DNA of 64,000 nt from Sphingomonas hengshuiensis (GTDB lineage: Bacteria > Pseudomonadota > Alphaproteobacteria > Sphingomonadales > Sphingomonadaceae), in contig QFNF01000011.1 of NCBI GenBank assembly GCA_003240755.1, positions 54,485 through 118,484 on the forward strand, in the 5' to 3' direction. Below, piece by piece: positions 15,518-23,828 of the stretch. The position numbers were made by a program, and so were the translations under genes. The stretch's first letter is position 1, and the number at the start of each line of letters is the position of its first letter. The notes under the pieces were generated by a model. The model was not told where the DNA came from. It did no database searches and was given only the letters and a program-made list of their open reading frames with translations.

Positions 15518-16512
15518 GTCTGCATCCAGTCGATGATCGGGTCCGCGCCGAAGCGATAGGGATCGGTGCAGGGCAGGCCGAGCGCCGCGCCGGTTTCGGC
15601 ACACAGGGCACGTGCCGCGTCCTCGTCGAGCTTCGCGGTGTTGAGCGCGACACCGACCGCCTGCACGGCAGGGCTGGTCAGCCGGGCGACGGACAGGTTG
15701 GCGGCAAGGCATTCGGCAAGGCCGGGCACCGGATAATGCGGCAGCCCGCGCATATGTTCGCGCGCCGGGTCGTGGCACAGCACCAGCGCGCGCGGCTGCG
15801 CCCCGTGGAGCAGCCCGGTCGACACGCCGGCAAAGGACGGGTGGAACAGCGATCCCTGACCCTCGATCAGATCCCAGCCGTCATCGTCGCGCGCCGGGGT
15901 GATCGTCTCGATCGCGCCCGAGATGAAGTCGGCGACCACCGCGTCGACCGGTACGCCCGACCCGGCGATCAGGATGCCGGTCTGGCCGGTCGCGCGGAAA
16001 TCGGCCCGGATCCCGCGGGCGACCATCGCGCGGTGCAGCGCCAGGGTCGTGTACATCTTGCCGACCGAACAATCGGTGCCGACGGTCAGCAGCCGGTTGC
16101 CCGCGCGGGCGCGGCCATTGCCGACCGGCAGGTCGGCCGGGGGATCGCGCACGTCGAACAACTGCACCCCCGCATCCTGCGCCGCCCTGGCGATCCGGGG
16201 TTCGTCGCGCAGCCGCTGGTGCAGGCCGGAGGCGACATGCATGCCGACCGCGATCGCCGCCAGCGCATCCTCGACCAGCGCGTCGCCCATCCTGCCCCCG
16301 GCATTGGCGATGCCGAGGACCAGCGTATTGGCGCCCGCGGCGCGACCCCCGGCCGCGTCCATGCGCGGCAGGCCCAGCGTCAGCGGGCAATCGTCGTGCC
16401 GCCATTCGCCGACGCAGTCGTCCGGACGGAAGGCGGCGAGCCCGCGCGAGGTCTTGATGCCGACCGCGTCGTCGGAATGGCCGAGATAGAGAAGGAAGGG
16501 ACCGGGGATCAT
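15475..16512 (-). CDS. dgcN: DUF1611-family DgcN-type D-glutamate N-acetyltransferase
   Basis: 345-residue DUF1611 protein with a Rossmann-like N-terminal part and a P-loop, GTDCSVGKM, at 145-153. In characterised marine bacteria DgcN acetylates D-glutamate, and DgcA then converts the product to N-acetyl-L-glutamate for deacylation. The following gene overlaps by 43 bases and is a DgcA-type enzyme, supporting the assignment. The ATG at 16512 has AGGG seven bases upstream; the frame continuing to 16575 has no ribosome site. It is first in the dgcN-dgcA-symporter-LysR unit, separated by a 171-base gap with two GC hairpins from the upstream deacylase gene. Older databases label the family as a NAD-dependent epimerase-like or hypothetical protein. 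Confidence 0.82.
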   Translation of the reverse strand: MIPGPFLLYLGHSDDAVGIKTSRGLAAFRPDDCVGEWRHDDCPLTLGLPRMDAAGGRAAGANTLVLGIANAGGRMGDALVEDALAAIAVGMHVASGLHQRLRDEPRIARAAQDAGVQLFDVRDPPADLPVGNGRARAGNRLLTVGTDCSVGKMYTTLALHRAMVARGIRADFRATGQTGILIAGSGVPVDAVVADFISGAIETITPARDDDGWDLIEGQGSLFHPSFAGVSTGLLHGAQPRALVLCHDPAREHMRGLPHYPVPGLAECLAANLSVARLTSPAVQAVGVALNTAKLDEDAARALCAETGAALGLPCTDPYRFGADPIIDWMQTCFDISTPRMTVSA

Positions 16513-16632
16513 CGCGCACCCTGCTGGCTGTCGGGACACCGGGATAGGGTGCGCTGCGCGCCGACGCCCAATCATGCTGTCATCGCGACCTATAACGCCG
16601 GGCTATGGGGAGCCGCCGGGGCGTCGAACATG

Positions 16633-16680
16633 GCCCCGGCCCGCGCCGGGGCGGCGAATGTCCGGACCGGAACGGTCCGG
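16633..16680. terminator. Pair of GC-rich hairpins downstream of the D-aminoacylase gene
   Basis: Two perfect 8-bp stems lie in tandem: GCCCCGGC/GCCGGGGC at 16633-16640 and 16645-16652 with a 4-base loop, and CCGGACCG/CGGTCCGG at 16662-16669 and 16673-16680 with a 3-base loop. They lie 4 bases past the stop of the deacylase gene and upstream of dgcN. There is no T run, so a pausing or attenuating structure or rho-assisted end is more likely than a classical intrinsic terminator. Confidence 0.45.
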
Positions 16681-16683
16681 CGT

Positions 16684-18276
16684 CTAGGACGACGCGGGAC
16701 AGTGTTTCGGCGTCGGGCGCAGCAGGGCGCGGCCGGCCGCGGCGCCGGTGGTCGCGCCGTCTTTCAGCGCGAGCTTGCCGTTCACGAACAGCGCCTTCAC
16801 CCCGGCGCTCGGCACGCGCGGGTTCACATAGGTCGCGCGGGGAGCGTAGTTGACCGGATCGAACACGACGACATCGGCATAATAGCCGGCTTTCAGATAG
16901 CCGCGATGGTCCATGCGGTACATGTCGGCGGTGGCACCGGTCGAGCGGTGGATGAAGTCGCGCATCGTGATGACCTTCCGCTCGCGGACATAGGTCTGAT
17001 ATTTGCGCGGGAAGGTGGCGTATTGGCGCGGGTGGCCGTCCGATCCGTCGGAACTGGTCACGACCCACGGCTGCTGCATGATGCGGTCGGCATCGGCGTC
17101 GATCATGTTGAAGCTGGCGACCGAGACGCCGGCCGGTTCCTTGCCCGTGGCATCGGCGACGCGCAGGATCCTGATCGCGGCGTCGACCGGGTCGAGACCC
17201 CATTGCTCCGCCATCTGGCCCAGCGTCCTGCCGGTCCATGGCATGCCGGCGCTGGTCAGCAGCAGCGAATCCCTGCCGCCGCGACGGCGGAGGTTCTCGG
17301 CCATTTCGACCTTGATCCTCGCCAGCGTCGCCGGGTCGTCGAACCGCTGGATCAGGCGCGGATAGCCGCCGTCATTCGCCCAGCGGGGGACGAGCGAGGC
17401 GTCGACGCTGGAGCCGGAGGCGAGCCAGGGATATTGGTCGGCGGTGACGTTCTGCCCGGCCTTGCGCGCCGCCTCGATCACCGCGATCAGTTCGGGGGCC
17501 TTGCCGTGCACATCGACGCCCAGCGCCTTGAGATGCGCGAAATGGACCGGCATGTTCGCCTGTCGCCCGATCTCGATCGCTTCCCGGGTCGACCCGAGCA
17601 GGCCGATGGTATAGTTGGATTCGTCGCGCTGGTGCGTGTCGTACATGCCGCCGCGCAGCCCCGCCTCGCGCGCTACCGCGATCACTTCGTCGGTTTTGGC
17701 GAAGCTCTGCGGCGCGTAGAACAGCCCGGTCGACAGGCCATAGGCGCCTTCGCACATCGCCTTTGCCACCAGCGCCTGTTCGCGGGCGAGTTCGGGCGCG
17801 GTGGGGGCGCGGTCGTCCTGGCCCAGCACGCGACCGCGCACCGCGCCGAAACCGACGAACGGGGCGACATTGGTGCCGATCCCGGCGGTGGTGAGCCTGC
17901 GCGCGTCGTCGGCGACGTCGGGGGTGCCATAGCCGTCGACGCCGATCACGATCGTCGACACCCCCTGCGCCAGCCATGGCAGGTTGAGCCGCTCTTTCGC
18001 ATCCTTCGACCGGATATAGCTGTCGGGATGGGTATGCGCGTCGATGAAGCCGGGCGCCACGACAGCCCCGCGCGCGTCGATCACCTGTGCGGCCGACGTG
18101 CCGCGCGTCGGGCCGACATAGACGATGCGGTCGCCGGCAATCTCGACATCGCCGGTGATCGGACCGGCATCGGCGCCGTCATAGACGGTACCGCCCCGGA
18201 TCACGACATCGGCCTTCGGCACCGGCGCGGCGCCGACCAGCGTGGCGAACAGGGCGATCAGCGGCAGGCGGGTCAT
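16684..18276 (-). CDS. N-acyl-D-amino-acid deacylase (D-aminoacylase family), exported
   Basis: 530-residue amidohydrolase-superfamily enzyme that would release free D-amino acids from N-acyl-D-amino acids. The N-terminus MTRLPLIALFATLVGAAP looks like a signal peptide. The DAHTHPD metal motif, the conserved cysteine just before EGAYGLSTGLFYAP, the THQRDES segment, AHLKALG and the SSDGSDG near the C-terminal third agree with the family, as does the closing amidohydrolase GYYADVVVFDP. The start ATG 18276 overlaps the stop of the upstream acylase (ATGA), so both are made together. With DgcN/DgcA downstream the pair may feed D-glutamate or other D-amino acids. Exact acyl and amino acid preference cannot be read from sequence. 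Confidence 0.85.
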   Translation of the reverse strand: MTRLPLIALFATLVGAAPVPKADVVIRGGTVYDGADAGPITGDVEIAGDRIVYVGPTRGTSAAQVIDARGAVVAPGFIDAHTHPDSYIRSKDAKERLNLPWLAQGVSTIVIGVDGYGTPDVADDARRLTTAGIGTNVAPFVGFGAVRGRVLGQDDRAPTAPELAREQALVAKAMCEGAYGLSTGLFYAPQSFAKTDEVIAVAREAGLRGGMYDTHQRDESNYTIGLLGSTREAIEIGRQANMPVHFAHLKALGVDVHGKAPELIAVIEAARKAGQNVTADQYPWLASGSSVDASLVPRWANDGGYPRLIQRFDDPATLARIKVEMAENLRRRGGRDSLLLTSAGMPWTGRTLGQMAEQWGLDPVDAAIRILRVADATGKEPAGVSVASFNMIDADADRIMQQPWVVTSSDGSDGHPRQYATFPRKYQTYVRERKVITMRDFIHRSTGATADMYRMDHRGYLKAGYYADVVVFDPVNYAPRATYVNPRVPSAGVKALFVNGKLALKDGATTGAAAGRALLRPTPKHCPASS

Positions 18277-20594
18277 CGGCGGTTTCCTTGCAAGGTCATG
18301 CGGCGGGCGACCCTAGCGTCGATCGCCGTTCGGCTGAACAGCAGCGGCAGGGGCCGCCCGTCGATCCACGGCGCGAACTGGTCGCGATACTGCGGCGAGC
18401 GGGGATCGTTCGACTGGCCGGGCAGGTTCAGGAACACCGAATTGTCCCATGCGCCGACGTCGATCACCTGCAGATAGCTGGCCCCGCCGCCGACGCGCCA
18501 GCCGGGGCCGTCGCCCAGCCAGCGCGCCATGACGGTGTAGGAATCGCCACCCGACGCGCCGCCTTCGATCGCGGGGAAGGCGGCGGCGATGGCGGGGATG
18601 CGCGACAGCGGATGGGCGATGCGTACCTGATGCAACCGGCCCCAGCGCCATCCGGCGGGGTCGGTCCCCAGCAGCGACTGCGCGCTGGTCCACGCCGCCG
18701 CCAGCGCATCGCGCAGCATCGCGTCGCGCGCCGCGACCGGCAAGCGCGCGTCGGGCCGGGCGAGCAGCCCCAGCAGCACCGACGGATCGATCTCCGTCAC
18801 GAGCGTCCTGGCGCGTGCCGGCACGATCGCGGCCAGCATGCGTTTGCCAAGGTCGCGCCACAGGATTTCGAACAGCGCGGCAGGCGCGCTGTCGGCGGTC
18901 AGCCGTCCGTCCCAGCGGCGCAGCATGTCGCCGGCCGGCGAGGGGGTCGGTGGCAGTAGGGTCAGCAACTGCCGCGCGGGCGTCGACAGCGTGTCGAATT
19001 GCAACGCCACGCTGTCGGCCACGCTGTGCCGGGGCTGCCCCGCCAGCACGTCGGCGATGCGTTCGTAGCGATAGGGCGCGCGGAACGAGAAGGCCGGTAT
19101 GCGATCCCGCGGCCAGTCGGCGGGCAGGTTGTTCTGGTTGGCGGAGGCGAACCAGCCCTTTTTCGGGTTATATTCGTTGGGCAGCGCGGCGAAATCGCGC
19201 ATCCCGGTCCAGTCATACCGCCCGTCGCCCGGTACCGGCAGCAACCCGTCGCCGCGCTTGCGGACGGGGGCGAAGCCGATCACCTGCCACCCGGTATTGC
19301 CGTCGATATCGGCATAATGGAAATTGGTGGGCGAGGGGTGCAGGCGGAACGCCCTGCGCAGCGACGCCCAGTCGCGCGCGAGGTTGATCGCGATCATCGC
19401 GAACGCCCCGCCGCCGCCCGGCTGCATCGCGATCGACCCCAGCACCGTCGCGCGGCGTTTCGCGGGATCGTGCGAGATTACCGGCCCCTGCACCGCATAG
19501 CGCAGCGTCACCACATAGGGCGCGCCGTCCTTGACCGGTATCGCGACGTCGACCCTGGTGAACCGCTTCCACCCGCCATTGTGGCGGTAGCGTTCGGGAT
19601 CGGCGGGATCGAGGTCGAGGACGAACAGGTCCTGCTGGTCGATGTGGAAATTGGTCCGCCCGAAGGCGAAGCGATCGGTGTGGCCCTGCATGATGCCGGG
19701 CAGCCCCGGCGCCCCGCCGCCGATCACGTCCAGCCCCGGTGCGCTGAGGTGCGCGACATGGCGCGGGCCGAACCCGCCGATGCCGAGATGCGGGTCGTTC
19801 GCCAGGATCGGGCGGCCGGTCGCGGTGCGGTTGCCAGCGACCGTCCATGCGTTGCTGCCGGCATTGGCGCGCTCCATCGGCCCCTCCGCCGGATCGCGGA
19901 CCGGCGTGTCGGGTCCGAAGGGCAGGCCGCCCTGGCGCAGCACGCCCAGATCGGCGGGCGATACCGCCGCCGCGTCGAGGCCGTCGGGAACGGTCATCGT
20001 CCAGTTCGGCCGTAGCGGCGCGACGATCGCGTCGAGTTCCAGCATCCCGATCGCCGCCAGTTGCGCGCGGCGGATCTCGTCGTCGGCATTGCCGATCGCG
20101 CCGCCACGGGCGAGGACGAAATCCTCGATTCCCCATTTGAGCGGCGTCACGCCGAGGATGGCATATTCCGGTGGCAGCAGCGCGGGATCGGCGAGCACCT
20201 CGTCGATGCGCGCGTTGATCCCGGCGATATAGGCCCTGGCGCAGGCCAGCACGTCGGCGGGGATGCGTCGCAGTTCGGCGTTCAGGTCGCCGCGATAGTG
20301 GAACAGCCGCGCCGCGGCGTCGTGCTTCGCGAAGTCGACCCCGAACGCCTCCGCCAGCCGGCCCAGTTCGCGGCGATGGCCAAGGTCGATCTGGAACAGC
20401 CGGTCGCGCGCGACGACATAGCCCTGTCCGTAGAACGCATCGGGGATCGACGCGGCGCGGATATGCGGGACGCCATGGACGTCGTCGACGATCTCGATCG
20501 GTGCCGACAGGCCTTCGGGCGCGGCGTGCGCCACGACCGGCGTCAGCAGGACGGCGGCGGCCGACCCTTGCAGAAAGGCGCGGCGATGCATCAT
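18273..20594 (-). CDS. Penicillin acylase family (Ntn hydrolase), Tat-exported
   Basis: 773-residue precursor of an N-terminal-nucleophile amidase of the penicillin/cephalosporin/acyl-homoserine-lactone acylase family. The N-terminus MHRRAFLQGSAAAVLLTPVV carries a twin-arginine motif (RRAFLQG) and ends at an AHA-A type cleavage site. The expected maturation site is Gly246-Ser247 in AGSNAWTVAG, giving a short alpha chain and a beta chain starting at the nucleophile serine. Later asparagines in the HPSPTNF and SANQNN segments fit the family. I choose ATG 20594 because GAGGA lies about 10 bases upstream; ATG at 20603 and 20591 are alternatives. It is followed without a gap by the D-amino-acid deacylase gene. 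Substrates may be acyl-D-amino acids, beta-lactam side chains or acyl-homoserine lactones. Confidence 0.88.
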   Translation of the reverse strand: MMHRRAFLQGSAAAVLLTPVVAHAAPEGLSAPIEIVDDVHGVPHIRAASIPDAFYGQGYVVARDRLFQIDLGHRRELGRLAEAFGVDFAKHDAAARLFHYRGDLNAELRRIPADVLACARAYIAGINARIDEVLADPALLPPEYAILGVTPLKWGIEDFVLARGGAIGNADDEIRRAQLAAIGMLELDAIVAPLRPNWTMTVPDGLDAAAVSPADLGVLRQGGLPFGPDTPVRDPAEGPMERANAGSNAWTVAGNRTATGRPILANDPHLGIGGFGPRHVAHLSAPGLDVIGGGAPGLPGIMQGHTDRFAFGRTNFHIDQQDLFVLDLDPADPERYRHNGGWKRFTRVDVAIPVKDGAPYVVTLRYAVQGPVISHDPAKRRATVLGSIAMQPGGGGAFAMIAINLARDWASLRRAFRLHPSPTNFHYADIDGNTGWQVIGFAPVRKRGDGLLPVPGDGRYDWTGMRDFAALPNEYNPKKGWFASANQNNLPADWPRDRIPAFSFRAPYRYERIADVLAGQPRHSVADSVALQFDTLSTPARQLLTLLPPTPSPAGDMLRRWDGRLTADSAPAALFEILWRDLGKRMLAAIVPARARTLVTEIDPSVLLGLLARPDARLPVAARDAMLRDALAAAWTSAQSLLGTDPAGWRWGRLHQVRIAHPLSRIPAIAAAFPAIEGGASGGDSYTVMARWLGDGPGWRVGGGASYLQVIDVGAWDNSVFLNLPGQSNDPRSPQYRDQFAPWIDGRPLPLLFSRTAIDARVARRMTLQGNRR

Positions 20595-20671
20595 GGGCGG
20601 CATTCCTCGGGGTTCCGGACCGGGACAGGCTAGGCCCGCCCATCCGATCGACGGGTATGACAAGCACTGTC

Positions 20672-20726
20672 CGGGGCATAGGGCGCGTTTATGGCGCTCG
20701 CCGGTATAATCTGCGGCTATGCCCCG
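20672..20726. promoter_or_regulatory. 10-bp inverted repeat flanking a TATAAT box in the acylase/TonB divergent region
   Basis: CGGGGCATAG at 20672-20681 and its exact complement CTATGCCCCG at 20717-20726 flank a consensus TATAAT at 20705-20710 on the plus strand. The 295-base region separates the leftward acylase operon from the rightward TonB receptor. A regulator bound to both arms, or looping between them, could shut the enclosed promoter. No good -35 is visible 17 bases before the TATAAT. A second possible element is a TTGACG at 20752 without a matching -10. The rest of the gap shows only the ribosome site GGGGAG at 20878-20883. Confidence 0.45.
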
Positions 20727-20889
20727 ACGAAGCGATAGAAGCGCGCGCCGCTTGACGCACATCCCCGCCACCGCGCAGCTTTCGTGCTCCGACACGGACT
20801 GGCGGGGGGCCACAAGCCCGCGACCGGCTCGGCGGTGCCGCAGGACCTACGTCAAACATCCGCCCGACCGCGGGCAAGGGGAGCTTTCC

Positions 20890-23820
20890 ATGACGACATC
20901 CATGCCTTTCCGGCGGTATCTGCCGGCCTTGGCCCGCGCCACCAGCCTCGCCGCGCTGTGCATCGCCACGCCGGTGTTCGCCCAGGAAACCGCCGCTCCG
21001 CCGGTCGAAACCACGTCGCAGTCGCCCGAGCCGACCGCACAGGGTGGCGGTGACGAAATCCTCGTCACCGGATCGCGCGTGGTGCGCGACGGGTTCCAGT
21101 CGCCGACGCCGCTGACCGTGCTGACCGCGCAGGACATCCAGAACAGTTCGCCGACCAACAACCTCGCCGATTTCGTCAACCAGATCCCGGCGGTGGCGGG
21201 CAGCTTGCGTCCGGCCAATTCGCGCCTTGCGATCAGTTCGGGGCTGGCCGGGATCAACGCGCTGAACCTGCGCGCGCTGGGCGAAATCCGCACGCTGGTG
21301 CTGCTCGACGGGCGCCGTTCGGTCGGGTCGAGCGTCACCGGCCTCGTCGACATCAACACCTTTCCCCAGGCGTTGGTGAAGAGCGTCGAGATCGTGACCG
21401 GCGGTGCATCGGCGGCCTATGGGTCGGACGCGGTGGCGGGTGTCGTCAACTTCGCGCTCGACAAGACCTATGAGGGGCTGAAGGTGACTGCCGACAGCGG
21501 CATCACCGAATATGGCGACGGCTTCAACTATTCGTTCAGCGTGGCGGGCGGCACCAGTTTCGCCGGCGGGCGCGGCCATGTGCTGCTGAGCGGCGAAGTC
21601 GCGCATCGCGACGGCATCTTCCAGGTCGATCGCGCATGGAACGCGCGCGGCCGGGTCGTCGTGACGAACCCGACCTACACCAATACCAACGGCCAGGCGC
21701 AGTTCCTGACGCTCGACCGGATCGGGGTCGCCAATGCGACGCCGGGCGGCATCATCCTCAATTCGGCGGGCGGCACCGCCAACCGCCTGCGCGGCCTCTA
21801 TTTCGGGCCCGGCGGATCGGTGAACCAGTTCAATTACGGCAGCTTCAATTCGCCCGCGCTGGGCGGCGCCACCGCGCCGACCCGGACGCAGGGCGGCGAC
21901 TGGCAGCTCAACGACCAGGGCCGCAATATCGGCCTCGACGCCGACGACGACCGCCACGGCGTGTTCGGCCGGGTCAGCTACGAACTGGCCGACTGGATCA
22001 CCGTGTTCGGCGAGGCGTCGTACAACTGGCAGAAGACGCTGTTCAACGCCGGGCCGCAGCTATCGACCACCACCACGCTGCGCGGCGACAACGCCTATCT
22101 CATCAACACGCTGGGCGCGGCGCGGCTGGCCGGGATCACGTCCGTCACGCTCGGCACCACCGCCGTCGACCTGCCGTACCGCAAGAACAACAGCTCGCGC
22201 GAGGTGCAGCGTTACGCGATCGGTGCGGAGGGCGATTTCGCGCTGTTCGGCAACAAGGCGGTGTGGAGCGCCTATGGCCAATATGGCGAGACGAACGCAC
22301 GCGAGCAGTTGCGCGACATCATGAACGTCACCCGCATGGCCAATGCGACCGATGCGGTGTTCGCCCCGGCGGGCAATGCGCTGGGCGTCGCGGCGGGGAC
22401 GATCGTCTGCCGGTCGACGCTGACCGCGCCGACCAATGGCTGCGTGCCGCTCAACCGGCTCGGCATCGGCGTCGCCAGCCAGGGCGCGATCGACTATGCG
22501 CTGGGCGATCCGTATCGCGACCAGACGCTGAAGCAGACCGTGGCCGGCATCAACCTGTCGGTCGTGCCCTTCGCCACCTGGGCCGGCGACGTCAGCGTCG
22601 CGGTGGGCGGCGAATATCGCAAGGAAGAGGTATCGGGCAACGTCCCGACCGAGTTCCAGACGGGCTGGTCGGTCGGCAACTTCCTGCCGACCTTCGGCAG
22701 CTACGACGTCAAGGAAGCGTATCTCGAAACCGTCGTGCCGCTGGGGTCGGGGGTCGAATTCAACGGCGCGGTCCGCGCGACCGATTATTCCACGTCGGGC
22801 TATGTCACGACATGGAAGGTCGGCACGACGTGGCAGCCGATCGACGATATCCGGTTCCGCGTCACCCGGTCGCGCGACATCCGCGCGCCCAACCTGAGCG
22901 AACTGTTCCAGGCGGGCACGTCGCGCACCAACACGCTGACCGATCCGTTTACCGGCCGCACCGGCGTCACCTTCCGCGAAACGACCACCGGCAATATCAA
23001 CCTCGATCCCGAAGTCGCCGATTCGACCAGCGTCGGCGTGGTGCTGCAACCGCGCTTCCTGCCCGGCTTCTCGTTTTCGGCCGACGGGTTCCTGATCGAG
23101 CTGAAGGACGCGATCGGGCAGTATTTCGCACAGGACATCATCAATCGCTGCTTCGAGGGGCGGCAGGAATTCTGCTCGGCCTATGGCCCCGATCCGGCCG
23201 GCGACCGCGAACTGTTCTTCCGCGCCAGCCCGTTCAACTTCGCACGGCAGACGGTGCGCGGGATCGACCTCGACGCGACCTACCGCGTGGCGCTGGACGA
23301 GGTGTTCGGCAACGCGCCGGGCAACGTCACGCTGAAGGCGCTGGGCACGCGCTATATCGACAACATCACCGATGCCGGCGTGCCGAACGTGATCCCGGTC
23401 GATATCGTCGGGCAACTGGGCGGGTCCAGCCTGCCCAAATGGATCTACCGGTTCAACGCGACCTACGACACCGACAGCTTCGCCATCACCGGCACCGCGC
23501 GCGGTGTCGCCGGCGGAACCTATGCGAACAATTATGTCGTGTGTTCGAACGACTGCCCGGTCGGGCGTCCGCCCAGCATCGTGTCGCAATTCCCGACGAT
23601 CGACAGCAACCGCATCGACGGCGCGACCTATTTCGACCTCAACCTGACCAGCAGGATCGACATGGGCGGCGGGGCGAAGGGCGAGCTGTTCTTCAACGTG
23701 ACCAACGTGTTCAACGGCGAACCGATCCTGCTGCCCGAAACCGGGCTGGCGGCGAACAGCACCTATTCGGATCTGCTGGGCCGGTCGTTCCGCATCGGCA
23801 TCCGGATGCAGACGCGGTAG
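20890..23820 (+). CDS. TonB-dependent outer-membrane receptor
   Basis: 976-residue outer-membrane receptor that would take up a large or scarce nutrient using TonB energy. Signal peptide through ATPVFAQ near residue 35, a Gln/Pro-rich linker, TonB-box-like DEILVTGSR, a plug domain with R-x-L-V-L-L-D-G-R-R and VEIVTGGASAAYGSDAVAGVVNF split across the plug end, then a long beta-barrel and a terminal aromatic-rich strand ending SFRIGIRMQTR. The type resembles sphingomonad and Caulobacter receptors for oligomers and peptides, not classical siderophore receptors. Start ATG 20890 with GGGGAG seven bases before. It is followed after 8 bases by the D-lactate dehydrogenase gene, so they are likely co-transcribed. 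Ligand unknown; cell-wall fragments are an inference from context. Confidence 0.9.
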   Translation: MTTSMPFRRYLPALARATSLAALCIATPVFAQETAAPPVETTSQSPEPTAQGGGDEILVTGSRVVRDGFQSPTPLTVLTAQDIQNSSPTNNLADFVNQIPAVAGSLRPANSRLAISSGLAGINALNLRALGEIRTLVLLDGRRSVGSSVTGLVDINTFPQALVKSVEIVTGGASAAYGSDAVAGVVNFALDKTYEGLKVTADSGITEYGDGFNYSFSVAGGTSFAGGRGHVLLSGEVAHRDGIFQVDRAWNARGRVVVTNPTYTNTNGQAQFLTLDRIGVANATPGGIILNSAGGTANRLRGLYFGPGGSVNQFNYGSFNSPALGGATAPTRTQGGDWQLNDQGRNIGLDADDDRHGVFGRVSYELADWITVFGEASYNWQKTLFNAGPQLSTTTTLRGDNAYLINTLGAARLAGITSVTLGTTAVDLPYRKNNSSREVQRYAIGAEGDFALFGNKAVWSAYGQYGETNAREQLRDIMNVTRMANATDAVFAPAGNALGVAAGTIVCRSTLTAPTNGCVPLNRLGIGVASQGAIDYALGDPYRDQTLKQTVAGINLSVVPFATWAGDVSVAVGGEYRKEEVSGNVPTEFQTGWSVGNFLPTFGSYDVKEAYLETVVPLGSGVEFNGAVRATDYSTSGYVTTWKVGTTWQPIDDIRFRVTRSRDIRAPNLSELFQAGTSRTNTLTDPFTGRTGVTFRETTTGNINLDPEVADSTSVGVVLQPRFLPGFSFSADGFLIELKDAIGQYFAQDIINRCFEGRQEFCSAYGPDPAGDRELFFRASPFNFARQTVRGIDLDATYRVALDEVFGNAPGNVTLKALGTRYIDNITDAGVPNVIPVDIVGQLGGSSLPKWIYRFNATYDTDSFAITGTARGVAGGTYANNYVVCSNDCPVGRPPSIVSQFPTIDSNRIDGATYFDLNLTSRIDMGGGAKGELFFNVTNVFNGEPILLPETGLAANSTYSDLLGRSFRIGIRMQTR

Positions 23821-23828
23821 GAACCGGC

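Noticed and set aside
15736..18477. Open frame of 913 codons on the plus strand over dgcN and the D-aminoacylase
   Set aside because: Shadow of two well-supported minus-strand genes; composition rich in Arg and His without motif or ribosome site.
18273..20594. Quorum-quenching acyl-homoserine-lactone acylase as the main call for the penicillin-acylase-like gene
   Set aside because: Sequence alone does not separate AHL, penicillin and acyl-amino-acid specificities; the D-aminoacylase partner argues for amino acid amides.
20752..20757. TTGACG as -35 for the TonB receptor
   Set aside because: No acceptable -10 lies 16-18 bases further on.
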